Shown one piece after another: positions 38,002 through 49,602 of a stretch of 64,000 nucleotides of DNA. The DNA comes from Thereva unica (taxonomy: Eukaryota > Arthropoda > Insecta > Diptera > Therevidae): NCBI GenBank assembly GCA_949987705.1, contig OX465281.1:141160876-141224875 (forward strand). The letters are read 5' to 3'. Position numbers and translations under genes: made by a program. The notes under the pieces are model-generated. The model had not been told where the DNA came from and did no database searches. It saw nothing but the letters and a program-made list of their open reading frames with translations. How positions within the stretch are numbered: the first letter of the stretch is position 1; each line of letters opens with the position of its first letter.

Positions 38002-40131
38002 TTATAAAAAATTTGAAATAAAATTGTTAATATGTTTTAGATTATTTTTGTAATCAGTATGACTATTTACTGTTAAGGCGGAATATTTATTAATATGGAA
38101 TGTTTCTTTAATCAGTCTATTGTTGTAGAAGTTATCTGAGTCTAAAATCTTGGTTTCTTTAAATTTAAATTTGTGGCCAGTGTCTAGAGTATGCTTTGTT
38201 AATGAACTATGATGTGGGTTCAAATTTTTGCAATGATATTCATGTTGATATAATCTCTTTTTTAAAGGTTGTGATGTTTCACCTATGAATGTTTTGTCGC
38301 AAACCCCACATTCAACCTGATAAACGACATTTTTGGTTTCCATGGTGGGAATTTTATCTTTAAGTTTGGTGTATAACATTGAAGTAGAAGCAATAGAGAT
38401 ATTAGTGATCTTAATGTTGCTATTTTTAATCATTTTGCTTATAGCATAATTAGAATTACTATCAAAAGGGATTTTAGTAAAAATGAGATCTGAAATTGGA
38501 TTATTATCAATATTAGAATGTAGCATATTATCAAATTTAAGTTTATGTAATCTTTTGTAAACAAATTTTTTTATGAAAGAAATAGGATAATCGTTTTTTA
38601 TTAATTTGCTGTAAATCAATTCAAAATTTTTTGGGTGGAATGATTGATCAGATAATAAATATGCTCGGTCGACTAAAGAATTAATTACGCTAATTTTGTA
38701 AATGGGGTTAGTGAAAGAAAAGTAATTTAAGCAACGGCCGCTAGCTATTGGTTTCTGATACCAATCTGTTATGATTATGTTGTTAGATTTAATAAGAGTG
38801 ACATCTAAGAAGTTCAACTTATTATCATTTTCCAATTCTAGGGTAAATTTTATTCGTGGATGGAAACAATTGAATCTATCAAAAATCTGTGCAATAGTGT
38901 CACAAGGAGCTATTATTATGCAATCATCAACATATCTTTTGTAGTATAAAATACTATGGTTAGGATCTGAAATGACTAATTTTTCAAGTTTTTGTAGGAT
39001 GATATCTGCGAGAGAACTGGAGATGCTGGATCCCATGGGAGAACCATCAATTTGTTTATAGAAAACATTATTATGGCTAAATACAGAGTTTTTGAAACAA
39101 AGGTTGATTCCATCTATAAATTGATCGAGACTAAGATCAGTGAATTCATCAATCTCATTCCACCTGTCGAGTATACATTCAATGACAAGATCTTGGGGAA
39201 TACTGGGGTATAGTTCAATTTCGTCAAAACTTGCAAGACTATAATTGTCTGGAACGTAAAGGTAAGAAACATCATTAACTAAGTCAAACGAGTTCTTGAT
39301 ATTGAATTCATGTTTAGAAGTGACTTGAATTAAAACATTGTTGAGATACTTGGAAAGTTTGTATATTGGGGTGTCAATTGTGGATGTAATCTGGCGTAAA
39401 GGAATATTTAATTTATGTATTTTGGGGTTCATGTACATCCTCCCAATTTTCGGATTATGTACAATTAGTTCAGGTTTATTTATGTGTTTAAGAAATTTTT
39501 TGCATTCTGAGTCTAATGAATTAATTGGGTTACGATGTAATTTAACATATGTATTATCATTATCAAGAATCTCGCTGGCTTTAAGTTCATAATCATACTT
39601 GTACATCAAAACGGTTTTTGAGCCTTTGTCAGCTTTTGTGATGATTAAAATATCTTTATGTTCAATGACAAATTTGTTTGTGATTTTTATCCATTCTAAT
39701 AGTTCTATCTCTGGGTAAGATAATTTTTCTTTTTTTAATGATTTAAATCTAATGTCTAAGTATTTGGAAATTTTTTGTTTAGTATTAAATTTGTTAATAA
39801 TGTCACTTTTGTCAATTGCAATGGATAGGTTAGTGTAAGTATCTAAAATCAAACGCTTTATGTAGTTGATATTGTTTGATTTAAAGTTAAAATTAGGTCC
39901 TAATGATAGGATCACTAAGATTTTTTCATCGATCTGCAGGTCAGTTAAATTGATAATCCAATTGTGGTAATATTTTTTGAGAATTGAACAAATACTGTTA
40001 TTGAGAGCGTGATGTTTTAAGCTAGTTAATTTTTTATCAATAATACTTCTATTTTTCTTCAAAGTATTATGGTATAGTTTATTGCTATTGTAGATAATGA
40101 AGTAATATAAGTCAATTGGTAAATGATCCAT
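38002..40131 (-). CDS. Penelope-like RT + GIY-YIG endonuclease, unit 3
   Basis: 709 codons. Starts MDHLPID. Motif A reads SFDEIELYPS instead of SFDVIALYPS; the catalytic Asp stays but the next residues become acidic, which may harm activity. FIG form of the YIG motif. Confidence 0.94.
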   Translation of the reverse strand: MDHLPIDLYYFIIYNSNKLYHNTLKKNRSIIDKKLTSLKHHALNNSICSILKKYYHNWIINLTDLQIDEKILVILSLGPNFNFKSNNINYIKRLILDTYTNLSIAIDKSDIINKFNTKQKISKYLDIRFKSLKKEKLSYPEIELLEWIKITNKFVIEHKDILIITKADKGSKTVLMYKYDYELKASEILDNDNTYVKLHRNPINSLDSECKKFLKHINKPELIVHNPKIGRMYMNPKIHKLNIPLRQITSTIDTPIYKLSKYLNNVLIQVTSKHEFNIKNSFDLVNDVSYLYVPDNYSLASFDEIELYPSIPQDLVIECILDRWNEIDEFTDLSLDQFIDGINLCFKNSVFSHNNVFYKQIDGSPMGSSISSSLADIILQKLEKLVISDPNHSILYYKRYVDDCIIIAPCDTIAQIFDRFNCFHPRIKFTLELENDNKLNFLDVTLIKSNNIIITDWYQKPIASGRCLNYFSFTNPIYKISVINSLVDRAYLLSDQSFHPKNFELIYSKLIKNDYPISFIKKFVYKRLHKLKFDNMLHSNIDNNPISDLIFTKIPFDSNSNYAISKMIKNSNIKITNISIASTSMLYTKLKDKIPTMETKNVVYQVECGVCDKTFIGETSQPLKKRLYQHEYHCKNLNPHHSSLTKHTLDTGHKFKFKETKILDSDNFYNNRLIKETFHINKYSALTVNSHTDYKNNLKHINNFISNFL

Positions 40132-40134
40132 GAA

Positions 40135-40464
40135 TTAATTAATTAATTGCAATTTAATGTTATTTATATGTTTCAATTTAGCAAAAGTATCGTTAATTTT
40201 TAAATTTAATAATTTATATTGAAAGATTCGTATGTTATGTTCAAACTTATTATTATTACGGTTAGACTGATATTGATGATTAACTCTATATGATTTATTG
40301 ATGAAGTTAGGAATGAGGTTATATTTTTTACACATGGTCAAGAAGTATAACCGATTTTCATTAATTGCTATTTTCTTAATGTTATTATAATACCTGTAGA
40401 TGGATTTAGTAATTTGGATGCCAAATTGAATTTTCATTTCTTTTAGAAAACCTTGTTGAGTCAT
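40135..40464 (-). CDS. Penelope-like N-terminal frame, unit 3
   Basis: 109 codons, identical in sequence to unit 2. Confidence 0.8.
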   Translation of the reverse strand: MTQQGFLKEMKIQFGIQITKSIYRYYNNIKKIAINENRLYFLTMCKKYNLIPNFINKSYRVNHQYQSNRNNNKFEHNIRIFQYKLLNLKINDTFAKLKHINNIKLQLIN

Positions 40465-40633
40465 TGTAATATTTCATTTGGTAAGCATATTATATCAACA
40501 GGAGATGTCAGCTCTACTCCATAAATCAATTTGAGGTTAAATTGGATCCAAAAATAATTTTAAGCAATTAAACACATATGTTGAGCCTTAGGAATCCGTT
40601 TTTATTATTACATTTAGTTGTACATTATTGATT

Positions 40634-40683
40634 ACACAGGACGTTTCGACATTTTCTATATTCATGTCATCATCAGCTACTAA
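40634..40683 (-). ncRNA. Hammerhead-like motif, unit 4
   Basis: Core as unit 2; the adjacent stem I extension has one change shared with unit 9. Confidence 0.6.
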
Positions 40684-41086
40684 AATACTGTATAAATTTT
40701 ATTAATTTTAACAAAAAAATATAACGCAAAGTATATGTAGGCTTACCAAAATTACAAGCATAGTAAATCAAATGGATTACAATATAATGGAAAATTTAAA
40801 AGCGGTACACATCACGCAATCAACAAAAATAATTATTCTCACAAAGTCTTTTTTTTCACCTTTTTTTATTATTTTTATTTTTTATTTTTTATTTTTTTCT
40901 TCTTTTTAGTCATTGTTATAACCTACGGAGCTACACCTTATAATGAATCCGGGATAAAATGACGTGTCATGATAAGCAGCAAGTGCAGCACTACACTAGA
41001 TACCACATTTTAGAAATGAAAAAACCGGTTATTTCTCGAAGTGGGAAGGTGGACAATCAGAGAATGAAAAAATCAAGTTAAAGTCA

Positions 41087-43216
41087 TTATAAAAAATTTG
41101 AAATAAAATTGTTAATATGTTTTAGATTATTTTTGTAATCAGTATGACTATTTACTGTTAAGGCGGAATATTTATTAATATGGAATGTTTCTTTAATCAG
41201 TCTATTGTTGTAGAAGTTATCTGAGTCTAAAATCTTGGTTTCTTTAAATTTAAATTTGTGGCCAGTGTCTAGAGTATGCTTTGTTAATGAACTATGATGT
41301 GGGTTCAAATTTTTGCAATGATATTCATGTTGATATAATCTCTTTTTTAAAGGTTGTGATGTTTCACCTATATATGTTTTGTCGCAAACCCCACATTCAA
41401 CCTGATAAACGACATTTTTGGTTTCCATGGTGGGAATTTTATCTTTAAGTTTGGTGTATAACATTGAAGTAGAAGCAATAGAGATATTAGTGATCTTAAT
41501 GTTGCTATTATTAATCATTTTGCTTATAGCATAATTAGAATTACTATCAAAAGGGATTTTAGTAAAAATGAGATCTGAAATTGGATTATTATCAATATTA
41601 GAATGTAGCATATTATCAAATTTAAGTTTATGTAATCTTTTGTAAACAAATTTTTTTATGAAAGAAATAGGATAACCGTTTTTTATTAATTTGCTGTAAA
41701 TCAATTCAAAATTTTTTGGGTGGAATGATTGATCAAATAATAAATATGCTCGGTCAACTAAAGAATTAATTACGCTAATTTTGTAAATGGGGTTAGTGAA
41801 AGAAAAGTAATTTAAGCAACGGCCGCTAGCTATTGGTTTCTGATACCAATCTGTTATGATTATGTTGTTAGATTTAATAAGAGTGACATCTAAGAAGTTC
41901 AACTTATTATCATTTTCCAATTCTAGGGTAAATTTTATTCGTGGATGGAAACAATTGAATCTATCAAAAATCTGTGCAATAGTGTCACAAGGAGCTATTA
42001 TTATGCAATCATCAACATATCTTTTGTAGTATAAAATACTATGGTTAGGATCTGAAAAGACTAATTTTTCAAGTTTTTGTAGGATGATATCTGCGAGAGA
42101 ACTGGAGATGCTGGATCCCATGGGAGAACCATCAATTTGTTTATAGAAAACATTATTATGGCTAAATACAGAGTTTTTGAAACAAAGGTTGATTCTATCT
42201 ATAAATTGATCGAGACTAAGATCAGTGAATTCATCAATCTCATTCCACCTGTCGAGTATACATTCAATGACAAGATCTTGGGGAATACTGGGGTATAGTG
42301 CAATTACGTCAAAACTTGCAAGACTATAATTGTCTGGAACGTAAAGGTAAGAAACATCATTAACTAAGTCAAACGAGTTCTTGATATTGAATTCATGTTT
42401 AGAAGTGACTTGAATTAAAACATTGTTGAGATACTTGGAAAGTTTGTATATTGGGGTGTCAATTGTGGATGTAATCTGGCGTAAAGGAATATTTAATTTA
42501 TGTATTTTGGGGTTCATGTACATCCTCCCAATTTTCGGATTATGTACAATTAGTTCAGGTTTATTTATGTGTTTAAGAAATTTTTTGCATTCTGAGTCTA
42601 ATGAATTAATTGGGTTACGATGTAATTTAACATATGTATTATCATTATCAAGAATCTCGCTGGCTTTAAGTTCATAATCATACTTGTACATCAAAACGGT
42701 TTTTGAGCCTTTGTCAGCTTTTGTGATGATTAAAATATCTTTATGTTCAATGACAAATTTGTTTGTGATTTTTATCCATTCTAATAGTTCTATCTCTGGG
42801 TAAGATAATTTTTCTTTTTTTAATGATTTAAATCTAATGTCTAAGTATTTGGAAATTTTTTGTTTAGTATTAAATTTGTTAATAATGTCACTTTTGTCAA
42901 TTGCAATGGATAGGTTAGTGTAAGTATCTAAAATCAAACGCTTTATGTAGTTGATATTGTTTGATTTAAAGTTAAAATTAGGTCCTAATGATAGGATCAC
43001 TAAGATTTTTTCATCGATCTGCAGGTCAGTTAAATTGATAATCCAATTGTGGTAATATTTTTTGAGAATTGAACAAATACTGTTATTGAGAGCGTGATGT
43101 TTTAAGCTAGTTAATTTTTTATCAATAATACTTCTATTTTTCTTCAAAGTATTATGGTATAGTTTATTGCTATTGTAGATAATGAAGTAATATAAGTCAA
43201 TTGGTAAATAATCCAT
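41087..43216 (-). CDS. Penelope-like RT + GIY-YIG endonuclease, unit 4
   Basis: 709 codons. Private to units 4 and 9: FIDRINLCF, KLVFSDPN and LLFDQSF. Unit 4 alone has KMINNSN. YIG motif intact (KTYIGETS). Confidence 0.95.
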   Translation of the reverse strand: MDYLPIDLYYFIIYNSNKLYHNTLKKNRSIIDKKLTSLKHHALNNSICSILKKYYHNWIINLTDLQIDEKILVILSLGPNFNFKSNNINYIKRLILDTYTNLSIAIDKSDIINKFNTKQKISKYLDIRFKSLKKEKLSYPEIELLEWIKITNKFVIEHKDILIITKADKGSKTVLMYKYDYELKASEILDNDNTYVKLHRNPINSLDSECKKFLKHINKPELIVHNPKIGRMYMNPKIHKLNIPLRQITSTIDTPIYKLSKYLNNVLIQVTSKHEFNIKNSFDLVNDVSYLYVPDNYSLASFDVIALYPSIPQDLVIECILDRWNEIDEFTDLSLDQFIDRINLCFKNSVFSHNNVFYKQIDGSPMGSSISSSLADIILQKLEKLVFSDPNHSILYYKRYVDDCIIIAPCDTIAQIFDRFNCFHPRIKFTLELENDNKLNFLDVTLIKSNNIIITDWYQKPIASGRCLNYFSFTNPIYKISVINSLVDRAYLLFDQSFHPKNFELIYSKLIKNGYPISFIKKFVYKRLHKLKFDNMLHSNIDNNPISDLIFTKIPFDSNSNYAISKMINNSNIKITNISIASTSMLYTKLKDKIPTMETKNVVYQVECGVCDKTYIGETSQPLKKRLYQHEYHCKNLNPHHSSLTKHTLDTGHKFKFKETKILDSDNFYNNRLIKETFHINKYSALTVNSHTDYKNNLKHINNFISNFL

Positions 43217-43219
43217 GAA

Positions 43220-43549
43220 TTAATTAATTAATTGCAATTTAATGTTATTTATATGTTTCAATTTAGCAAAAGTATCGTTAATTTTTAAATTTAATAATTT
43301 ATATTGAAAGATTCGTATGTTATGTTCAAACTTATTATTATTACGGTTAGACTGATATTGATGATTAACTCTATATGATTTATTGATGAAGTTAGGAATG
43401 AGGTTATATTTTTTACACATGGTCAAGAAGTATAACCGATTTTCATTAATTGCTATTTTCTTAATGTTATTATAATACCTGTAGATGGATTTAGTAATTT
43501 GGATGCCAAATTGAATTTTCATTTCTTTTAGAAAACCTTGTTGAGTCAT
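43220..43549 (-). CDS. Penelope-like N-terminal frame, unit 4
   Basis: 109 codons, as unit 2. Confidence 0.8.
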   Translation of the reverse strand: MTQQGFLKEMKIQFGIQITKSIYRYYNNIKKIAINENRLYFLTMCKKYNLIPNFINKSYRVNHQYQSNRNNNKFEHNIRIFQYKLLNLKINDTFAKLKHINNIKLQLIN

Positions 43550-43718
43550 TGTAATATTTCATTTGGTAAGCATATTATATCAACAGGAGATGTCAGCTCT
43601 ACTCCATAAATCAATTTGAGGTTAAATTGGATCCAAAAATAATTTTAAGCAATTAAACACATATGTTGAGCCTTAGGAATCCGTTTTTATTATTACATTT
43701 AGTTGTACATGATTGATT

Positions 43719-43768
43719 ACACAGGACGTTTCGACATTTTCTATATTCATGTCATCATCAGCTACTAA
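43719..43768 (-). ncRNA. Hammerhead-like motif, unit 5
   Basis: Same as unit 2. Confidence 0.6.
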
Positions 43769-44273
43769 AATACTGTATAAATTTTATTAATTTTAACAAA
43801 AAAATATAACGCAAAGTATATGTAGGCTTACCAAAATTACAAGCATAGTAAATCAAATGGATTACAATATAATGGAAAATTTAAAAGCGGTACACATCAC
43901 GCAATCAACAAAAATAATTATTCTCACAAAGTCTTTTTTTTCACCTTTTTTTATTATTTTTATTTTTTATTTTTTATTTTTTTCTTCTTTTTAGTCATTG
44001 TTATAACCTACGGAGCTACACCTTATAATGAATCCGGGATAAAATGACGTGTCATGATAAGCAGCAAGTGCAGCACTACACTAGATAACACATTTTAGAA
44101 ATGAAAAAACCGGTTATTTCTCGAAGTGGGAAGGTGGACAATCAGAGAATGAAAAAATCAAGTTAAAGTCATTATAAAAAATTTGAAATAAAATTGTTAA
44201 TATGTTTTAGATTATTTTTGTAATCAGTATGACTATTTACTGTTAAGGCGGAATATTTATTAATATGGAATGT

Positions 44274-46301
44274 TTATTTAATCAGTCTATTGTTGTAGAA
44301 GTTATCTGAGTCTAAAATCTTGGTTTCTTTAAATTTAAATTTGTGGCCAGTGTCTAGAGTATGCTTTGTTAATGAACTATGATGTGGGTTCAAATTTTTG
44401 CAATGATATTCATGTTGATATAATCTCTTTTTTAAAGGTTGTGATGTTTCACCTATATATGTTTTGTCGCAAACCCCACATTCAACCTGATAAACGACAT
44501 TTTTGGTTTCCATGGTGGGAATTTTATCTTTAAGTTTGGTGTATAACATTGAAGTAGAAGCAATAGAGATATTAGTGATCTTAATGTTGCTATTTTTAAT
44601 CATTTTGCTTATAGCATAATTAGAATTACTATCAAAAGGGATTTTAGTAAAAATGAGATCTGAAATTGGATTATTATCAATATTAGAATGTAGCATATTA
44701 TCAAATTTAAGTTTATGTAATCTTTTGTAAACAAATTTTTTTATGAAAGAAATAGGATAACCGATTTTTATTAATTTGCTGTAAATCAATTCAAAATTTT
44801 TTGGGTGGAATGATTGATCAGATAATAAATATGCTCGGTCGACTAAAGAATTAATTACGCTAATTTTGTAAATGGGGTTAGTGAAAGAAAAGTAATTTAA
44901 GCAACGGCCGCTAGCTATTGGTTTCTGATACCAATCTGTTATGATTATGTTGTTAGATTTAATAAGAGTGACATCTAAGAAGTTCAACTTATTATCATTT
45001 TCCAATTCTAGGGTAAATTTTATTCGTGGATGGAAACAATTGAATCTATCAAAAATCTGTGCAATAGTGTCACAAGGAGCTATTATTATGCAATCATCAA
45101 CATATCTTTTGTAGTATAAAATACTATGGTTAGGATCTGAAATGACTAATTTTTCAAGTTTTTGTAGGATGATATCTGCGAGAGAACTGGAGATGCTGGA
45201 TCCCATGGGAGAACCATCAATTTGTTTATAGAAAACATTATTATGGCTAAATACAGAGTTTTTGAAACAAAGGTTGATTCCATCTATAAATTGATGGAGA
45301 CTAAGATCAGTGAATTCATCAGTCTCATTCCACCTGTCGAGTATACATTCAATGACAAGATCTTGGGGAATACTGGGGTATAGTGCAATTACGTCAAAAC
45401 TTGCAAGACTATAATTGTCTGGAACGTAAAGGTAAGAAACATCATTAACTAAGTCAAACGAGTTCTTGATATTGAATTCATGTTTAGAAGTGACTTGAAT
45501 TAAAACATTGTTGAGATACTTGGAAAGTTTGTATATTGGGGTGTCAATTGTGGATGTAATCTGGCGTAAAGGAATATTTAATTTATGTATTTTGGGGTTC
45601 ATGTACATCCTCCCAATTTTCGGATTATGTACAATTAGTTCAGGTTTATTTATGTGTTTAAGAAATTTTTTGCATTCTGAGTCTAATGAATTAATTGGGT
45701 TACGATGTAATTTAACATATGTATTATCATTATCAAGAATCTCGCTGGCTTTAAGTTCATAATCATACTTGTACATCAAAACGGTTTTTGAGCCTTTGTC
45801 AGCTTTTGTGATGATTAAAATATCTTTATGTTCAATGACAAATTTGTTTGTGATTTTTATCCATTCTAATAGTTCTATCTCTGGGTAAGATAATTTTTCT
45901 TTTTTTAATGATTTAAATCTAATGTCTAAGTATTTGGAAATTTTTTGTTTAGTATTAAATTTGTTAATAATGTCACTTTTGTCAATTGCAATGGATAGGT
46001 TAGTGTAAGTATCTAAAATCAAACGCTTTATGTAGTTGATATTGTTTGATTTAAAGTTAAAATTAGGTCCTAATGATAGGATCACTAAGATTTTTTCATC
46101 GATCTGCAGGTCAGTTAAATTGATAATCCAATTGTGGTAATATTTTTTGAGAATTGAACAAATACTGTTATTGAGAGCGTGATGTTTTAAGCTAGTTAAT
46201 TTTTTATCAATAATACTTCTATTTTTCTTCAAAGTATTATGGTATAGTTTATTGCTATTGTAGATAATGAAGTAATATAAGTCAATTGGTAAATAATCCA
46301 T
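44274..46301 (-). CDS. Penelope-like RT + GIY-YIG endonuclease, unit 5 (C-terminally truncated)
   Basis: 675 codons. A Glu codon became TAA (44274-44276), removing the last 34 residues after NNRLIK; the lost tail would run to 44172. Also NETDEFTDLSLHQF and LIKIGYP, both shared with unit 6. The GIY-YIG core is kept, so the effect on function is uncertain. Confidence 0.93.
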   Translation of the reverse strand: MDYLPIDLYYFIIYNSNKLYHNTLKKNRSIIDKKLTSLKHHALNNSICSILKKYYHNWIINLTDLQIDEKILVILSLGPNFNFKSNNINYIKRLILDTYTNLSIAIDKSDIINKFNTKQKISKYLDIRFKSLKKEKLSYPEIELLEWIKITNKFVIEHKDILIITKADKGSKTVLMYKYDYELKASEILDNDNTYVKLHRNPINSLDSECKKFLKHINKPELIVHNPKIGRMYMNPKIHKLNIPLRQITSTIDTPIYKLSKYLNNVLIQVTSKHEFNIKNSFDLVNDVSYLYVPDNYSLASFDVIALYPSIPQDLVIECILDRWNETDEFTDLSLHQFIDGINLCFKNSVFSHNNVFYKQIDGSPMGSSISSSLADIILQKLEKLVISDPNHSILYYKRYVDDCIIIAPCDTIAQIFDRFNCFHPRIKFTLELENDNKLNFLDVTLIKSNNIIITDWYQKPIASGRCLNYFSFTNPIYKISVINSLVDRAYLLSDQSFHPKNFELIYSKLIKIGYPISFIKKFVYKRLHKLKFDNMLHSNIDNNPISDLIFTKIPFDSNSNYAISKMIKNSNIKITNISIASTSMLYTKLKDKIPTMETKNVVYQVECGVCDKTYIGETSQPLKKRLYQHEYHCKNLNPHHSSLTKHTLDTGHKFKFKETKILDSDNFYNNRLIK

Positions 46302-46304
46302 GAA

Positions 46305-46640
46305 TTAATTAATTAATTGCAATTTAATGTTATTTATATGTTTCAATTTAGCAAAAGTATCGTTAATTTTTAAATTTAATAATTTATATTGAAAGATTCG
46401 TATGTTATGTTCAAACTTATTATTATTACGGTTAGACTGATATTGATGATTAACTCTATATGATTTATTGATGAAGTTAGGAATGAGGTTATACTCCTAT
46501 TTTTTACACATGGTCAAGAAGTATAACCGATTTTCATTAATTGCTATTTTCTTAATGTTATTATAATACCTGTAGATGGATTTAGTAATTTGGATGCCAA
46601 ATTGAATTTTCATTTCTTTTAGAAAACCTTGTTGAGTCAT
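46305..46640 (-). pseudogene. Penelope-like N-terminal frame, unit 5 (interrupted)
   Basis: A 6-base insertion (CTCCTA on the plus strand) just after MCKK creates an in-frame TAG in an otherwise unit-2-like frame. Confidence 0.75.
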
Positions 46641-46809
46641 TGTAATATTTCATTTGGTAAGCATATTATATCAACAGGAGATGTCAGCTCTACTCCATAA
46701 ATCAATTTGAGGTTAAATTGGATCCAAAAATAATTTTAAGCAATTAAACACATATGTTGAGCCTTAGGAATCCGTTTTTATTATTACATTTAGTTGTACA
46801 TGATTGATT

Positions 46810-46859
46810 ACACAGGACGTTTCGACATTTTCTATATTCATGTCATCATCAGCTACTAA
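46810..46859 (-). ncRNA. Hammerhead-like motif, unit 6
   Basis: Same as unit 2. Confidence 0.6.
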
Positions 46860-47364
46860 AATACTGTATAAATTTTATTAATTTTAACAAAAAAATATAA
46901 CGCAAAGTATATGTAGGCTTACCAAAATTACAAGCATAGTAAATCAAATGGATTACAATATAATGGAAAATTTAAAAGCGGTACACATCACGCAATCAAC
47001 AAAAATAATTATTCTCACAAAGTCTTTTTTTTCACCTTTTTTTATTATTTTTATTTTTTATTTTTTATTTTTTTCTTCTTTTTAGTCATTGTTATAACCT
47101 ACGGAGCTACACCTTATAATGAATCCGGGATAAAATGACGTGTCATGATAAGCAGCAAGTGCAGCACTACACTAGATAACACATTTTAGAAATGAAAAAA
47201 CCGGTTATTTCTCGAAGTGGGAAGGTGGACAATCAGAGAATGAAAAAATCAAGTTAAAGTCATTATAAAAAATTTGAAATAAAATTGTTAATATGTTTTA
47301 GATTATTTTTGTAATCAGTATGACTATTTACTGTTAAGGCGGAATATTTATTAATATGGAATGT

Positions 47365-49392
47365 TTATTTAATCAGTCTATTGTTGTAGAAGTTATCTGA
47401 GTCTAAAATCTTGGTTTCTTTAAATTTAAATTTGTGGCCAGTGTCTAGAGTATGCTTTGTTAATGAACTATGATGTGGGTTCAAATTTTTGCAATGATAT
47501 TCATGTTGATATAATCTCTTTTTTAAAGGTTGTGATGTTTCACCTATATATGTTTTGTCGCAAACCCCACATTCAACCTGATAAACGACATTTTTGGTTT
47601 CCATGGTGGGAATTTTATCTTTAAGTTTGGTGTATAACATTGAAGTAGAAGCAATAGAGATATTAGTGATCTTAATGTTGCTATTTTTAATCATTTTGCT
47701 TATAGCATAATTAGAATTACTATCAAAAGGGATTTTAGTAAAAATGAGATCTGAAATTGGATTATTATCAATATTAGAATGTAGCATATTATCAAATTTA
47801 AGTTTATGTAATCTTTTGTAAACAAATTTTTTTATGAAAGAAATAGGATAACCGATTTTTATTAATTTGCTGTAAATCAATTCAAAATTTTTTGGGTGGA
47901 ATGATTGATCAGATAATAAATATGCTCGGTCGACTAAAGAATTAATTACGCTAATTTTGTAAATGGGGTTAGTGAAAGAAAAGTAATTTAAGCAACGGCC
48001 GCTAGCTATTGGTTTCTGATACCAATCTGTTATGATTATGTTGTTAGATTTAATAAGAGTGACATCTAAGAAGTTCAACTTATTATCATTTTCCAATTCT
48101 AGGGTAAATTTTATTCGTGGATGGAAACAATTGAATCTATCAAAAATCTGTGCAATAGTGTCACAAGGAGCTATTATTATGCAATCATCAACATATCTTT
48201 TGTAGTATAAAATACTATGGTTAGGATCTGAAATGACTAATTTTTCAAGTTTTTGTAGGATGATATCTGCGAGAGAACTGGAGATGCTGGATCCCATGGG
48301 AGAACCATCAATTTGTTTATAGAAAACATTATTATGGCTAAATACAGAGTTTTTGAAACAAAGGTTGATTCCATCTATAAATTGATGGAGACTAAGATCA
48401 GTGAATTCATCAGTCTCATTCCACCTGTCGAGTATACATTCAATGACAAGATCTTGGGGAATACTGGGGTATAGTGCAATTACGTCAAAACTTGCAAGAC
48501 TATAATTGTCTGGAACGTAAAGGTAAGAAACATCATTAACTAAGTCAAACGAGTTCTTGATATTGAATTCATGTTTAGAAGTGACTTGAATTAAAACATT
48601 GTTGAGATACTTGGAAAGTTTGTATATTGGGGTGTCAATTGTGGATGTAATCTGGCGTAAAGGAATATTTAATTTATGTATTTTGGGGTTCATGTACATC
48701 CTCCCAATTTTCGGATTATGTACAATTAGTTCAGGTTTATTTATGTGTTTAAGAAATTTTTTGCATTCTGAGTCTAATGAATTAATTGGGTTACGATGTA
48801 ATTTAACATATGTATTATCATTATCAAGAATCTCGCTGGCTTTAAGTTCATAATCATACTTGTACATCAAAACGGTTTTTGAGCCTTTGTCAGCTTTTGT
48901 GATGATTAAAATATCTTTATGTTCAATGACAAATTTGTTTGTGATTTTTATCCATTCTAATAGTTCTATCTCTGGGTAAGATAATTTTTCTTTTTTTAAT
49001 GATTTAAATCTAATGTCTAAGTATTTGGAAATTTTTTGTTTAGTATTAAATTTGTTAATAATGTCACTTTTGTCAATTGCAATGGATAGGTTAGTGTAAG
49101 TATCTAAAATCAAACGCTTTATGTAGTTGATATTGTTTGATTTAAAGTTAAAATTAGGTCCTAATGATAGGATCACTAAGATTTTTTCATCGATTTGCAG
49201 GTCAGTTAAATTGATAATCCAATTGTGGTAATATTTTTTGAGAATTGAACAAATACTGTTATTGAGAGCGTGATGTTTTAAGCTAGTTAATTTTTTATCA
49301 ATAATACTTCTATTTTTCTTCAAAGTATTATGGTATAGTTTATTGCTATTGTAGATAATGAAGTAATATAAGTCAATTGGTAAATAATCCAT
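47365..49392 (-). CDS. Penelope-like RT + GIY-YIG endonuclease, unit 6 (C-terminally truncated)
   Basis: 675 codons, same protein as unit 5 including the premature TAA; the lost tail would run to 47263. Confidence 0.93.
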   Translation of the reverse strand: MDYLPIDLYYFIIYNSNKLYHNTLKKNRSIIDKKLTSLKHHALNNSICSILKKYYHNWIINLTDLQIDEKILVILSLGPNFNFKSNNINYIKRLILDTYTNLSIAIDKSDIINKFNTKQKISKYLDIRFKSLKKEKLSYPEIELLEWIKITNKFVIEHKDILIITKADKGSKTVLMYKYDYELKASEILDNDNTYVKLHRNPINSLDSECKKFLKHINKPELIVHNPKIGRMYMNPKIHKLNIPLRQITSTIDTPIYKLSKYLNNVLIQVTSKHEFNIKNSFDLVNDVSYLYVPDNYSLASFDVIALYPSIPQDLVIECILDRWNETDEFTDLSLHQFIDGINLCFKNSVFSHNNVFYKQIDGSPMGSSISSSLADIILQKLEKLVISDPNHSILYYKRYVDDCIIIAPCDTIAQIFDRFNCFHPRIKFTLELENDNKLNFLDVTLIKSNNIIITDWYQKPIASGRCLNYFSFTNPIYKISVINSLVDRAYLLSDQSFHPKNFELIYSKLIKIGYPISFIKKFVYKRLHKLKFDNMLHSNIDNNPISDLIFTKIPFDSNSNYAISKMIKNSNIKITNISIASTSMLYTKLKDKIPTMETKNVVYQVECGVCDKTYIGETSQPLKKRLYQHEYHCKNLNPHHSSLTKHTLDTGHKFKFKETKILDSDNFYNNRLIK

Positions 49393-49395
49393 GAA

Positions 49396-49602
49396 TTAAT
49401 TAATTAATTGCAATTTAATGTTATTTATATGTTTCAATTTAGCAAAAGTATCGTTAATTTTTAAATTTAATAATTTATATTGAAAGATTCGTATGTTATG
49501 TTCAAACTTATTATTATTACGGTTAGACTGATATTGATGATTAACTCTATATGATTTATTGATGAAGTTAGGAATGAGGTTATATTTTTTACACATGGTC
49601 AA
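49396..49602 (-). pseudogene. Penelope-like N-terminal frame, unit 6 (broken)
   Basis: Only the last 68 codons from MCKKYNLIPN remain open; the ~42-base expansion breaks the upstream part. Confidence 0.75.

Larger units (their letters stand above)
37450..40527 (-). repeat. Penelope unit 3
   Basis: 3078 bp, short spacer. Carries DEIELYPS and KNDYPIS, both shared with unit 8. Confidence 0.93.
40528..43612 (-). repeat. Penelope unit 4
   Basis: 3085 bp, long spacer. Carries TACATTATTG at 40621 where most have TACATGATTG, shared only with unit 9. Confidence 0.93.
43613..46703 (-). repeat. Penelope unit 5
   Basis: 3091 bp, long spacer. Has AGATAACACAT (44085) shared with units 6 and 10, and a 6-base insertion near 46494 in the N-terminal frame. 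Confidence 0.93.
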
